A stretch of 64,000 bases of DNA from Bacteroidota bacterium (GCA_021155905.1 JAJNBG010000004.1:117780-181779); one strand, 5' to 3'. Shown: positions 44,111 to 53,790, counted from the first letter of the stretch. A program made the numbers and translations. Notes: generated by a model from the letters alone, not told the origin.

Positions 44111-45403
44111 ATGACAGAAATCATCATCATTCTTGTACTATTCATTTTAAATGGATTATTTGCCATGTGTGAAATTGCGTTGGTGTCATCAAGACGTTCA
44201 AGACTGGAACAGAGATCTAAGGAAGGTAGCAAGGGTGCACACATCGCTTTGAAATTACTGAAGGAACCGGAGAAATTCCTCTCCACGGTGCAGATCGGAA
44301 TCACGTTAGTTGGTATCATTGCCGGTGCTTATGGGGGAGAAGCATTTACAAAAGATTTGCAGCCCTATTTTGAAAGGATCACTTGGTTAAAGGACTACGC
44401 GGAAGAAGTTGCTTTTATTTCCATTATTGTGGTCATTACTTATTTTTCTTTAATCATTGGAGAATTGGTTCCAAAGTCAATAGCGTTAAATAACCCGGAA
44501 CGTATTACGATTGCACTTGCGCCCTTTATGCGCATGCTGGCCATTGTCACATATCCGTTTGTTGTTTTTTTAAGTGTTTCTACTAAGGCATTCTTAAAAA
44601 TATTTATGATTAAAGAAAACAAGGAACCGCCTGTAACGGAAGATGAGTTAAAATACATGATAGAAACCGGATCCCAGTATGGAGTCATTGAAAAGCAGGA
44701 AGGTGAAATCATGCATAGCGTATTTAAATTCGGAGATCGCACTGCTGATAATGTAATGACCGGCAAACGCGATATCGTCTGGATTAATGTTAGTCAGACA
44801 AAAGAAGAGATACTCGCGCTGGTGTTTCAATCTTCGTTTACCAAGTTCCCGGTTGGTGATGAAAGTATTGACAGAATCATCGGTACCGTTTCTCTCAAAG
44901 ACATCATGTTGTCGGCAACCGGCAATGCGCCCTTTGATTTAAGACAGCATCTTATGGACCCCATTTTTTTTCCGCAGAGTACGTCTGCACTTCGAATTCT
45001 TGATACGTTCCGGAAAAAACAAATACATATCGGCTTTGTGGTAAATGAATACGGAGGAACGGAAGGCCTGATTACATTGCATGATCTTGTGGAAAATATC
45101 ATCGGTGATTTTCCTGAAATCGGAGACCAGGATGAGTTAAAAATTATTGAGAGGGAAGATGGCTCGTTCCTGGTGGATGCTGAGATTGAAATCGACACCA
45201 TCAAAGAAACTTTTAAGATTAGCAGTCTGCCGAATGAAAAAAATTATAAGACGCTCGCCGGGTTTATGATTAACCAAATGCATTCCATTCCTAAAACAGG
45301 AGATTGTTTTGCGCTGAACCGGTATAAATTTGAAATTGTTGATATGGATAGAAACCGGATTGATAAAGTTCTCATCACACCCGTCAAAGAAAATAAGAAT
45401 TAA
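44111..45403 (+). CDS. CNNM/CorC (HlyC) family transporter
   Basis: 430 aa. N-terminal DUF21 (CNNM transmembrane) domain with LFAMCEIALVSSRRSRLE and IGITLVGIIAGAYGGEAF. Two CBS domains follow (VMTGKRDIVWINVSQ, and IHIGFVVNEYGGTEGLITLH), then a CorC_HlyC C-terminal domain (EIDTIKETFKISSLPNEKNY). The family is linked to magnesium or sodium-coupled ion transport; the older label hemolysin is misleading. Single gene, convergent with the thioredoxin-like genes. Confidence 0.93.
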   Translation: MTEIIIILVLFILNGLFAMCEIALVSSRRSRLEQRSKEGSKGAHIALKLLKEPEKFLSTVQIGITLVGIIAGAYGGEAFTKDLQPYFERITWLKDYAEEVAFISIIVVITYFSLIIGELVPKSIALNNPERITIALAPFMRMLAIVTYPFVVFLSVSTKAFLKIFMIKENKEPPVTEDELKYMIETGSQYGVIEKQEGEIMHSVFKFGDRTADNVMTGKRDIVWINVSQTKEEILALVFQSSFTKFPVGDESIDRIIGTVSLKDIMLSATGNAPFDLRQHLMDPIFFPQSTSALRILDTFRKKQIHIGFVVNEYGGTEGLITLHDLVENIIGDFPEIGDQDELKIIEREDGSFLVDAEIEIDTIKETFKISSLPNEKNYKTLAGFMINQMHSIPKTGDCFALNRYKFEIVDMDRNRIDKVLITPVKENKN

Positions 45404-45441
45404 AAAAAGGTAAGATTAAAGTACTAGAATGAAATTGTCAG

Positions 45442-45771
45442 CTATTTCGCTTTCAGGAGTTCCTCTAAAAGGCCTTCAACCCCTTTTTTTGTGGAGGCGT
45501 GCCTGCTGTCTAATAATTGTCCTCTATAGTATATGGTAATAACCGGCTGTTTTTTATCCAGGATTCTTTCTTTAGCCTTTGGATTAAAATCGGCATCTAT
45601 GAGAAGAAAAACAACGTCTCTATACATAGGGTTGTCAGACAACTCTGTATAGATAGGTATGAAATCGATGCATGCAGCGCCGCAATCATCACTATGGTAT
45701 TTTAAAATAACGCGATCGTTTTCAGCTACCTGTAAAAATAAAAATGAATCTGATGTTTCTGTTACCGGCAT
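45442..45771 (-). CDS. Thioredoxin-like protein with atypical CxxxC
   Basis: 109 aa, thioredoxin fold: VILKYHSDDCGAACIDFIPIY carries the active-site region, but it reads C-G-A-A-C, one residue longer than CxxC. The cis-Pro region is KKQPVITIYYRG. The longer spacing may prevent a normal disulfide. It lies 4 bp downstream of another thioredoxin-like gene, so the two form an operon. Confidence 0.8.
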   Translation of the reverse strand: MPVTETSDSFLFLQVAENDRVILKYHSDDCGAACIDFIPIYTELSDNPMYRDVVFLLIDADFNPKAKERILDKKQPVITIYYRGQLLDSRHASTKKGVEGLLEELLKAK

Positions 45772-45775
45772 GTTT

Positions 45776-46132
45776 TTATAATTTAAATTTAAAATTAAAT
45801 AATCGATTTATCATAGCTCTTAAACCCGCCTCATCGGAGATGTTCTCGCATTCAACTAAAAAACCTTTTTTAAAGGCCGCGATGAAAGGTACCTGTCTCT
45901 TTTTAATAAACTGTTCTGCAATGGCATTTTGACGGGAATCTACCCAAAGAAATTTGACATCTTCGAAATCTTCGTGTTCTGAAAGGGTTTCAAATAGTTT
46001 GGTCATTTCTTCGCACCCCGGACATTCCGTTTGGGCCTGGTAGTTTACGATGATATAATCATTATCCATAAAAAGCTTGGCCCAGTCTACTTTATCGCTA
46101 TTGATTAATTCCATTTCGTGTTTTATGTTCAT
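45776..46132 (-). CDS. Thioredoxin family protein
   Basis: 118 aa from the ATG at 46132 (MNIKHEMELINSDKVDW). The redox pair is C-P-G-C in YQAQTECPGCEEMTKLFETL, with cis-Pro in RQVPFIAAFKKG. The stretch upstream to 46156 is short and lacks support. First gene of the two-gene thioredoxin-like unit. Confidence 0.83.
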   Translation of the reverse strand: MNIKHEMELINSDKVDWAKLFMDNDYIIVNYQAQTECPGCEEMTKLFETLSEHEDFEDVKFLWVDSRQNAIAEQFIKKRQVPFIAAFKKGFLVECENISDEAGLRAMINRLFNFKFKL

Positions 46133-46456
46133 TAAATAACCTGTAAGGAGTAACAATGTTCAAAGGTATTTCTATTACCGGTCTTCCAGGTTATTTTCGG
46201 TAGAAGGTATTAAATGATCGTTCAGCGACTTAACGAATAATCACTAAAACTTTATTTTATTGCCTGTGATAATATCGTAAATAGGATTTGTATTAAATCC
46301 GTTTATTAATATAAGTCGGTTTTTATAAGCGATCATATCAGGCTATGACAAACAGACTTTTAACGATAATCTCATTAATTACTTATTCCGAAAATTATCT
46401 TCGGTAAAGAAAATGAATTCCGTTTGCATCAACATCATTATAAAATTTGAGCAGGT
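46133..46456. other. Intergenic stretch between divergent genes
   Basis: 324 bp carrying the promoters of the thioredoxin pair and cyanophycin synthetase by position. No consensus TAnnTTTG box, RNA fold or repeat is obvious to me. Confidence 0.45.
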
Positions 46457-49033
46457 ATGATAAATGAGTTAAGAATAATGACAGGGCCAAATATATGGTC
46501 AACAAAGATCCATCAGCTGATCGTGGTTAAGCTTCAAATACCCGGTCAGGATTATAATCACAATGAACTTCGGAATAAACTGGCAGAACTCTGGCCCGGT
46601 TTCGAAAACGATGATGCCTTATCCGATCCTAAATTAGATCTTGCTCAAACGTTTGCAAATCTTGCTTTATACCTTCAAAACAATAATGGCGCTCATGTTA
46701 CTTACGCCAAAGGAGAACTGCTGGGTGAAGCATCCTATTATTCCATATTTGAATATGAACTGAAAGAGCATGGTGAAGAAACTGCCGAGGTCGTGGCAAA
46801 TATTTTTACCAACCTGATCGAGGAGAAAGAAAATAACCGGCTGGAAAAGGATCTGGAAGTTCTTCAGCGGATTTTTAACCGGCATAAACCCGGTCCTAGT
46901 TCTTACGAGATTATGAACGAGGCAAAAAAACGAAACATTCCTGTATCCTCCACAGGGGACGGACGCTTCACGTTATTTGGTTATGGAAAATATGCAACAC
47001 GGTTTTCTGCCTCTGTAGGGGATGGTACGGGACAGATTGCTGTAAACATTGCCGGTGATAAAGATCTTACCAAACAGTTACTGGAGGATGCAATGATTCC
47101 CGTACCACGGGGTGTTGTGGTAAGACGGGAAGGACAGCTGCATAATGTATTAGAAAAGCTTGGCTTTCCATTGGTGACCAAACCCCTCAATGGACATCAT
47201 GGCAAGTGCATTACAACAGATATTACACAGTTTGGAACACTGGAAGAAGGGTTCAGACTTGCTCAAAGCTATTCACCTTACGTGATTATAGAAAAATTTA
47301 TAAAAGGAAGTGATTACCGCTTTCTGGTAATCAATAATAAATTTGTTGCTGCAGCAAAGCGTTTACCAGCGTTCGTTACAGGTGACGGAAAGTCAACGAT
47401 TAAGCAGCTGATCGACAAAACAAACGAAGATCCCGCAAGAGGTGAGGGCCATAGCAGCGTGTTAACCAGGATTGAGGTGGATGAGATAACCATGAAGCTA
47501 CTTGAGCTTAAAAACCTGACTTTAGATTCAGTGTTACCTGAAAATGAGCGATTGGTTTTAAAAGATACAGCAAATTTAAGTACCGGAGGAACAGCAGTGG
47601 ATGTAACCGATGACGTTCATCCGGATAATATCCGTACTGCAGAAAGGGTTGCCCGGATTATTGGACTGGATATTTGCGGTATAGATATCATGGCGGAGGA
47701 TATCAGTCTGCCACTAAATAAACAGGATGGAGCAATCATTGAAGTGAATGCTGCTCCCGGACTTCGAATGCATGTAGCACCTTCGGAAGGAATGCCGCGC
47801 AGAGTAGGAAAGGCTATTATGGATATGACATTTCCTGAAGGGAAAAACGGGCGTATTCCGATTGTTTCTATCACTGGCACCAACGGAAAAACAACGACCA
47901 GCCGTTTAATGGCGCATGTGGCCCAGGCCCAGGGTATGTGTACAGGACTGACAACTACGGAAGGAATATATATCGGTGGTCACCAAATCATAAAGGGCGA
48001 TTGCAGCGGACCCAAAAGCAGTACGGTGATTTTGCAGGATAAGTCTGTTGAGTTTGCAGTTTTGGAATGTGCAAGAGGTGGGATTCTTCGTTCGGGACTT
48101 GCATTCGATCAATGCGATATCGGGATTGTTACCAATATCGCCGCCGATCATCTTGGACTAAAAGATATTTATACCGTAGAGGACATGGCCCGCGTAAAAA
48201 AAGTGGTCCCGCAGTCTGTAAAAAAAGACGGGTATGCCATATTGAATGCTTCCTCAGAACTGGTACTTAAAATGAAGGACACATTGGAATGCAATATTGC
48301 TTTATTCAGTCTTGATGAAAACGAAGCGATTGCAGAACATTGTAAAAAGGGTGGACTGGCTGCTTACAGAGATAATAAAGGAAATCTGATTATTCAGGAG
48401 GGAGATAAAAAAACGATGATGGAACATGTTGAAAATATTCCTATAACCATGAAAGGGAAAGCAGGGTTTCAAATCGAAAATGTTTTGCCGGTTATTCTGT
48501 CTTCCTATATACTAAAATTCTCCATACATCAGACGCGTGAAGCCCTACGTTCCTTCTATCCAAGCGCTGAACAAACACCCGGCCGATTAAATGTGATTGA
48601 TGTGGGCGATGTTCATGTGATGGTTGACTACGCACACAATCCACACAGCATCAAAGCGTTTTCTGAGCTTATGAATAATATGGATGAATATAAAATTGGA
48701 ATTATAACCGGCGTTGGAGACAGAAGAGATGAGGATATAGAGGAAGTAGGACGGCTGGCAGCAAAAATATATGATGAAATTATTATACGCATCGATAAGG
48801 ACACACGAGGCCGGGATGCGAATGAAATCATTGCGCTTATTAAAAAAGGTATTTATAACACCAATGTTAGCCTGGTGGTGACGGTTATTCCGGACTTGGA
48901 GGAGGCCTTAAATTTTGCCTTAGACAAATCACAAGCCGGCAATTACGTCGTATTAAATGCCGATACTGTGGATGAAACGCTGGAGATTGTGCAGAAAGCT
49001 CAGCGCCAAAGAGAATTACACCAAAACTATTGA
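46457..49033 (+). CDS. cphA: Cyanophycin synthetase
   Basis: 858 aa, the standard three-part CphA. An N-terminal domain (ELRIMTGPNIWSTKIHQLIV) comes first. An ATP-grasp domain (~160-470; GFPLVTKPLNGHHGKCITTD, and IIEVNAAPGLRMH) adds aspartate to the backbone. A Mur-ligase-like domain (P-loop SITGTNGKTTTS at ~473-484; DYAHNPHSIKAF) adds arginine to the side chains. It would make the nitrogen-storage polymer multi-L-arginyl-poly-L-aspartate. No cyanophycinase gene is in the window. The next gene starts 2 bp after its stop. Confidence 0.96.
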   Translation: MINELRIMTGPNIWSTKIHQLIVVKLQIPGQDYNHNELRNKLAELWPGFENDDALSDPKLDLAQTFANLALYLQNNNGAHVTYAKGELLGEASYYSIFEYELKEHGEETAEVVANIFTNLIEEKENNRLEKDLEVLQRIFNRHKPGPSSYEIMNEAKKRNIPVSSTGDGRFTLFGYGKYATRFSASVGDGTGQIAVNIAGDKDLTKQLLEDAMIPVPRGVVVRREGQLHNVLEKLGFPLVTKPLNGHHGKCITTDITQFGTLEEGFRLAQSYSPYVIIEKFIKGSDYRFLVINNKFVAAAKRLPAFVTGDGKSTIKQLIDKTNEDPARGEGHSSVLTRIEVDEITMKLLELKNLTLDSVLPENERLVLKDTANLSTGGTAVDVTDDVHPDNIRTAERVARIIGLDICGIDIMAEDISLPLNKQDGAIIEVNAAPGLRMHVAPSEGMPRRVGKAIMDMTFPEGKNGRIPIVSITGTNGKTTTSRLMAHVAQAQGMCTGLTTTEGIYIGGHQIIKGDCSGPKSSTVILQDKSVEFAVLECARGGILRSGLAFDQCDIGIVTNIAADHLGLKDIYTVEDMARVKKVVPQSVKKDGYAILNASSELVLKMKDTLECNIALFSLDENEAIAEHCKKGGLAAYRDNKGNLIIQEGDKKTMMEHVENIPITMKGKAGFQIENVLPVILSSYILKFSIHQTREALRSFYPSAEQTPGRLNVIDVGDVHVMVDYAHNPHSIKAFSELMNNMDEYKIGIITGVGDRRDEDIEEVGRLAAKIYDEIIIRIDKDTRGRDANEIIALIKKGIYNTNVSLVVTVIPDLEEALNFALDKSQAGNYVVLNADTVDETLEIVQKAQRQRELHQNY

Positions 49034-49035
49034 AA

Positions 49036-49542
49036 ATGAGAAAAGCAGACATTCAAAAATCCTTGGAAGTTCTTATAGAAGATCCGAAGATTAATTACGG
49101 AGAAGAATATGGATTTCTTTGCGGCTTACTTGCCCTGCAAAAAGAAGCCATTCTCGGTTTCAGGCTAATCAATAAAAAAATAACGTTCTCTGCATTAAAT
49201 GTTTTTTTGCTGCAGGGACTCTCCCAGAGTAAAGCATTTTGGGAGGAAATAAATCAGTTGATTCTAATTCATCTGGGTGAGGCAAATATTTTAAATACGG
49301 TGAAAGAAAAGATACCGGAAGCCTATAAGAAGCTGAAAAAAGACGTGGTCAAAGATGATATGCATGGTTTAATTGAAAATATAAAAGTCTTTGAAGAATA
49401 TGTGATAAGCTACTACCAACGGGTAATGAATGAACCCTTGCATGAAAATACCAGGACTGTCCTGGAAAATCAATTGGAGGCATTGCACAGCCGATATCAT
49501 CACCTCGTTGTTCTGGAGAAAAAAATTAAATCAGATAAATAA
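49036..49542 (+). CDS. DUF2383/PA2169-like four-helix protein
   Basis: 168 aa, all-helical. The regular pattern of long amphipathic helices (YGFLCGLLALQKEAILGFRL, VKDDMHGLIENIKVFEEYVI, ENQLEALHSRYHHLVVLEK) resembles the ferritin-like DUF2383/PA2169 group, but I cannot confirm metal ligands. The ATG at 49036 lies just after the cphA stop; a TTG at 49030 would overlap it. Placed in one operon with cphA, which suggests a joint role. Confidence 0.65.
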   Translation: MRKADIQKSLEVLIEDPKINYGEEYGFLCGLLALQKEAILGFRLINKKITFSALNVFLLQGLSQSKAFWEEINQLILIHLGEANILNTVKEKIPEAYKKLKKDVVKDDMHGLIENIKVFEEYVISYYQRVMNEPLHENTRTVLENQLEALHSRYHHLVVLEKKIKSDK

Positions 49543-49580
49543 CAAATCATTCATAAATAAATTTTAATAGAACCAAACTC

Positions 49581-49898
49581 ATGGAAAAGCAGCATACCAT
49601 TTTACTGGAAATACTGGCTGAATGTGCCGCAGAATGTAATAAATGTGCAACGGCCTGTTTAGGAGAACCGCATGTGAAGATGATGACCGACTGTATAAAA
49701 CTTGACATAGATTGCGCACAGTTTTGTTCGGTGACGGCAGCATTTGTGGCAAGGAATTCAGATCATGCTATTCATTTATTAAATGAATGTAGTGAAATTT
49801 GCACCAAATGTGCTGAAGAATGTGGAAAACATCAGCAGGATCATTGCCAACGCTGTGCAGCCATGTGCCGGAAATGTGCCGCGGCGTGCCGTCAGTAA
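49581..49898 (+). CDS. Cys-rich four-helix copper-binding protein (Csp/DUF326-like)
   Basis: 105 aa with 16 Cys spaced as C-x2-C, C-x3-C and C-x6-C along helices: AECAAECNKCATACLG (15-26), MMTDCIKLDIDCAQFC (34-49), NECSEICTKCAEEC (68-81), and CQRCAAMCRKCAAAC (89-103). This is the pattern of cytosolic copper-storage proteins (Csp3-like), whose four-helix bundle fills with Cu(I) thiolates. No export signal. It lies 38 bp after the helical-bundle gene and may be in the same operon. Confidence 0.9.
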   Translation: MEKQHTILLEILAECAAECNKCATACLGEPHVKMMTDCIKLDIDCAQFCSVTAAFVARNSDHAIHLLNECSEICTKCAEECGKHQQDHCQRCAAMCRKCAAACRQ

Positions 49899-50015
49899 TA
49901 AAATACGAAAACAGCGCAAAAAAGCAGTCCAATTTTTCAGAAAAAATCATCAAAAAATTTGGAATGAGTTAGATAAAAATAATATTTTTGGCCAACAACA
50001 ACAACACTTTGAGTA

Positions 50016-50330
50016 ATGAACTTCGAAGCATTATCCGAAAAGATTGTACATGAAAATAAGTATTCCCTGATCAAAACCTACCAGGACACGATTAAGGGAA
50101 ATGACTCTGTTTTGCTTGTCAAACTGAGCGATGCCAGGTTAGCAGGTAAAAATCAATACATCGACTGCATTCCGGTATCTCCGACTCACAATGATCATGA
50201 GTATCATTCACTGCCTGAAAACATCCGGCACGCCATTATTCATCAACCGAATAAAATGTGCGTGGTTTTTGCCGGTGATAATAGTTACAGTATGCACATT
50301 CTTGGTGATAAGCCAAAGACTCGATACTAA
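50016..50330 (+). CDS. Hypothetical protein (104 aa)
   Basis: Not recognised. Mixed alpha/beta without signal peptide; polar, with a His cluster in SPTHNDHEYHSLPENIRHAI. It follows the Cys-rich gene in the same direction at 117 bp. No catalytic motif is evident. Confidence 0.6.
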   Translation: MNFEALSEKIVHENKYSLIKTYQDTIKGNDSVLLVKLSDARLAGKNQYIDCIPVSPTHNDHEYHSLPENIRHAIIHQPNKMCVVFAGDNSYSMHILGDKPKTRY

Positions 50331-50361
50331 TTACTAAACCCGGTTAAGTTTTCGATAAAAT

Positions 50362-50586
50362 TTAAATGCTGAGATCACACACGTCATTATTGATTCCAGA
50401 CTTCGATAAAGCAGATAAAAATTCGTTTTGTTTCTCAACCGATTCGAAATGAATAGTAAGACGGTTAAATTCATTACTGAACGCCGATGTTTCTATATGC
50501 AGGTCGGGATTCAGATCCCTGGCTACTTTCTCAATGACATCAATAACTTTGTTATCTTTTTGCACTAGTGTATTATAAGACCACAT
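50362..50586 (-). CDS. Small hypothetical protein (74 aa)
   Basis: Not recognised. Its predicted fold is alpha/beta (VIDVIEKVARDLNPDLHIE, then FNRLTIHFESVEKQNEFLSA), which could be a small ferredoxin-like or ACT-like unit. Convergent with the preceding gene. Composition is normal for coding DNA here. Confidence 0.58.
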   Translation of the reverse strand: MWSYNTLVQKDNKVIDVIEKVARDLNPDLHIETSAFSNEFNRLTIHFESVEKQNEFLSALSKSGINNDVCDLSI

Positions 50587-50754
50587 AATTTTGATTTTTA
50601 AAATTGATTACTACTATATGAAGTTAGGCAATAAATTATCGAATACCTTAAATAACGTAGAATTTACAAGATGTAAAGTATGAAACACATTATCATTTGA
50701 TAATTAATATGATCTTTTTTGTTTGTGCGAAAACAATAAAATAAAATGTTTTTA

Positions 50755-50762
50755 TAAATTTG
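50755..50762 (+). promoter_or_regulatory. -7 box (TAAATTTG) for the gene at 50778
   Basis: Exact TAnnTTTG, overlapping a possible TTG start at 50760 and so favouring the ATG at 50778. Confidence 0.5.
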
Positions 50763-50777
50763 CAACTCAAAGAAACC

Positions 50778-51161
50778 ATGCAATTCATCGAGCTCCCTTA
50801 CGTTACTATTAGTTATCAGGAACCAATTGTCTATTTCAGGTTTATGGACGGCACTGAATTAGGTTTTCCTGAAATAAGGGAACTCATTTCACAAGCTGAA
50901 AAATTAAGCGACTTCAAACCATATCTCACCTTTTCGGATGTTAGGAATGATGTGAATGTTACAAATGAAGGAAAACGCATGCTTGAAAATTTTAATAATA
51001 TGCCATTATTCAGGGGAAGTGCCATACTTGTTAAAAATAATCTCTATCGTTTTGCCGTTGATTTTATGAACTATTACAATAAGCCAAAATTTCCTTTCAA
51101 AGCTTTTACTTCGGAGGAAAAGGCCATTAACTGGCTTCTGTCTCTTCCTCTTAATTCTTAA
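50778..51161 (+). CDS. DUF7793/STAS-like small protein
   Basis: 127 aa from the ATG at 50778 (MQFIELPYVTISYQEPIVYF). An alternating strand/helix pattern, with KPYLTFSDVRNDVNVTNEGK and FPFKAFTSEEKAINWL, matches a common Bacteroidota family of STAS/SpoIIAA-like proteins. Function unknown; regulatory docking is possible. Confidence 0.65.
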   Translation: MQFIELPYVTISYQEPIVYFRFMDGTELGFPEIRELISQAEKLSDFKPYLTFSDVRNDVNVTNEGKRMLENFNNMPLFRGSAILVKNNLYRFAVDFMNYYNKPKFPFKAFTSEEKAINWLLSLPLNS

Positions 51162-51258
51162 ATATAAATTTTAGAAGGGTCATATCATGTACAGAAAGTG
51201 CTTCTGATCTTTTGGTTGTAGATTTTCTATATGAAAGGACGCTTTCGTTTGCTTTTGT

Positions 51259-51266
51259 TACTTTTG
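51259..51266 (+). promoter_or_regulatory. -7 box (TACTTTTG) for the pirin gene
   Basis: Exact TAnnTTTG 24 bp before the ATG at 51290. Confidence 0.5.
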
Positions 51267-51289
51267 AAAGTGATTTAACCCAGATCCTT

Positions 51290-52309
51290 ATGAATCCAAT
51301 TCTTCAAATTAAACCTTTAGGCTTCCAGTGGGAAACCCTCGATCCTTTTTTGTTCTGTGTCCATCATGAAGATGCGTTTCCGAAAGGGAATGAAGAGATG
51401 GGACCGGATAAAGAATATTTGAAGGGTCGGCACATTGGGGACGATTTTATTACAAAAGACGGTTTTCGAATGTACCATGGGAAAACAGTGCCCGGATTTC
51501 CCGGTCATCCGCATAAGGGATTTGAAACGATTACGGTCGTAAGGAAGGGCATAGTAGATCATGCGGATTCATTAGGGGCAGCCGGGCGCTATGGTGACGG
51601 GGACGTACAATGGATGACTGCGGGAAAAGGAGTTCAGCATTCAGAAATGTTTCCGCTAATTCATTCGGACAGAGAAAATACGATGGAACTGTTCCAGATC
51701 TGGTTAAACCTGCCAAGAAAAAGCAAACAGGTAGAACCACATTTTAAAATGTTATGGAAGGATTCGATTCCTAATTATTTGCATACAGACGGAGCAGGAA
51801 AGAAAACAGCAGTTGAAGTAATTGCCGGAAAATTTTGGGACACACCATCACCTGCACCACCACCGGATTCATGGGCAGCGGATCCTAAAAATGAAGTGGC
51901 AGTATGGAACATCAAAATGGAAGCCGGAGCCTATTTTATTATTCCACAGGCATCAGCAGGTATCAATCGTGTTCTCTATTTTTATGGAGGAGATGAAATA
52001 ATCGTAGGTGAAACCGAAATTAAAAAATACCATGCGGTCGAGGTAAAATCGGACGAAGATTTATTAATAAAAGCAGTTGGCAAAGATGCCGGTATTTTAG
52101 TTCTGCAGGGAAAACCTATTGGTGAGCCGGTAGTCCAGTATGGGCCTTTTGTGATGAACAGTAAAGAAGAGATTAACGAGGCCTTTGAAGAATATCATGC
52201 CAATCAGTTTGGTGGCTGGCCCTGGCCAAGATACGATCAGGTGCATCCTAAAGAGAAAAAGCGTTTTGCAAAATACTCTGATGGAACAGTGGAAGAAAAA
52301 GAGATTTAA
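51290..52309 (+). CDS. Pirin family bicupin
   Basis: 339 aa. The N-terminal cupin carries the pirin metal motif: PGFPGHPHKGFETITVVRKG has two His, GVQHSEMFP a further His, and MELFQIWLNLPRKSKQVEP the Glu region. A second cupin follows (~185-280). Pirins bind one metal ion and some act as quercetinases or redox sensors; the role here is unknown. The ATG at 51290 (MNPILQIKPLGFQWETL) replaces a longer 5' frame, in agreement with the promoter box. Confidence 0.9.
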   Translation: MNPILQIKPLGFQWETLDPFLFCVHHEDAFPKGNEEMGPDKEYLKGRHIGDDFITKDGFRMYHGKTVPGFPGHPHKGFETITVVRKGIVDHADSLGAAGRYGDGDVQWMTAGKGVQHSEMFPLIHSDRENTMELFQIWLNLPRKSKQVEPHFKMLWKDSIPNYLHTDGAGKKTAVEVIAGKFWDTPSPAPPPDSWAADPKNEVAVWNIKMEAGAYFIIPQASAGINRVLYFYGGDEIIVGETEIKKYHAVEVKSDEDLLIKAVGKDAGILVLQGKPIGEPVVQYGPFVMNSKEEINEAFEEYHANQFGGWPWPRYDQVHPKEKKRFAKYSDGTVEEKEI

Positions 52310-52399
52310 CTTCCGGCTATTAATTTTCCTTTTTCAGCGATAAAATTAATTTACTGACAGAAGGTGGTGTATTTTTAATAAGCCTAAGCTTTAAAAAAT

Positions 52400-52915
52400 A
52401 TGATCTACACAAACCTATATCATGAATGGTATCAATCCATGAACCAAATTGGGTTTAAACAGATGGAGTACCTTTCGGTTTTTTACAGCAAGGCATTTGA
52501 ATACCAGACACATTTTTATAAAGCAAAGTTGAAAGCCGGTGAAAGAGTAGGGGAGCTATGCAAAGAAGCATTAACAAACGGACATGCTACGTTAACAATG
52601 CAGGATTTGTACATGGCATTTCATGCGTTCCATCAAAAAGAACTCCTGGCACTGTATCAGACCCATCGATACAAAGCAACTTCACAAGAGCTTAGCGCAT
52701 TGTTACCGGTAGTTACAAAAATAAACCGGGATCATTTGGAAAATCTGATGTTTCCCTTACCAATGAAAATGATTCTTCATTTGCGATATCCATATTATAG
52801 ACCTTTGAAGAAGGAAAATGCATTAGTACCGGATATTTTTCCTGAATTGAATTCGGTTAATAATGAAAGTGCGATGATGTCTTTGCCGCCTGAAAAGAAA
52901 AAGCGTAAAGAGTAA
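52400..52915 (+). CDS. Hypothetical helical protein (171 aa)
   Basis: Not recognised. Rich in Tyr, His and Lys, mainly helical (IGFKQMEYLSVFYSKAFEYQ, DLYMAFHAFHQKELLALYQT); the first half recalls phasin-like helices, but weakly. The C-terminal tail is polar (PPEKKKRKE). The gene stands alone. Confidence 0.6.
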   Translation: MIYTNLYHEWYQSMNQIGFKQMEYLSVFYSKAFEYQTHFYKAKLKAGERVGELCKEALTNGHATLTMQDLYMAFHAFHQKELLALYQTHRYKATSQELSALLPVVTKINRDHLENLMFPLPMKMILHLRYPYYRPLKKENALVPDIFPELNSVNNESAMMSLPPEKKKRKE

Positions 52916-53103
52916 TTATTGCAGACAGATCTTTTTACGATCTTTTCATTTCCAGAATTGATCCAGTCAATCTCAAAAAAATCTAATTGGTCAGGGATCA
53001 TCAAATCAGTCCTGTCACCATTAAAATGGGGCGTTTGACCTCATTTTTTACTTCGGATCTCTATTAACTTATATTCCTCTTCTATTTTATTTATATTTAT
53101 ATA

Positions 53104-53790
53104 ATGAAATTTTTCTCACTTCTGTTTTTTATTATTGGAATTCAATTTGCGTCCATGGCTCAAACCCCGGAATCTCCTGCGATTGTATTTGGGCCGGTAT
53201 TTGGCGATTCAAAATTGCAGGAACTAACCTATTATAAAATTAATGACATCGATAGCGTACAATTTACGGCTTTAAAATTTTACATTTCTGGTGTCGAATT
53301 AATCCATCAGTATAAAACCGTTTGGAAAGAAGCCAACAGTTACCATTTAGTGGATGCGTTTCAGGAACAGTCTCTCAGTCTACCGTTAAATGTTCCGACT
53401 AAATTAAAATATGACCGGATCAAATTTAACATTGGTATTGATAGTACCACCAGTGTATCGGGGGCAATGGGCGGAGATCTTGATCCAACGAAAGGAATGT
53501 ACTGGGCCTGGCAAAGCGGCTATATTAATTTTAAAGTGGAAGGCAAGAGCAATCTTTGTAAAACACGGAATACCGAATTTCAATACCATTTGGGTGGTTA
53601 CCGGTTTCCCTATAACAACCTGCAATCTATTTTTATGGATATGCCGGCATCGCAGCTTCATGTCGTACTTGATTTGAAGAAATTGATTACTGAAATGCCA
53701 TTGACCCAAAAGCATCATATTATGTCCCCCGGGAATGAAGCCATGCTGATGATGGAAAGAGTAATTAACTGTTTGTCGATCAAAAAATGA
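53104..53790 (+). CDS. MbnP family protein
   Basis: 228 aa with signal peptide (FFSLLFFIIGIQFASMAQ). Beta-rich domain with ALKFYISGVELIH and SGAMGGDLDPTKGMYWAWQS, which match the MbnP family (copper-related periplasmic proteins). The Trp-rich GMYWAWQSGY segment is where an oxidised Trp could lie: in the studied methanobactin-operon pair, MbnH oxidises a Trp of MbnP to kynurenine. Its stop overlaps the start of the MbnH-like gene, so the two are co-translated. Confidence 0.87.
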   Translation: MKFFSLLFFIIGIQFASMAQTPESPAIVFGPVFGDSKLQELTYYKINDIDSVQFTALKFYISGVELIHQYKTVWKEANSYHLVDAFQEQSLSLPLNVPTKLKYDRIKFNIGIDSTTSVSGAMGGDLDPTKGMYWAWQSGYINFKVEGKSNLCKTRNTEFQYHLGGYRFPYNNLQSIFMDMPASQLHVVLDLKKLITEMPLTQKHHIMSPGNEAMLMMERVINCLSIKK

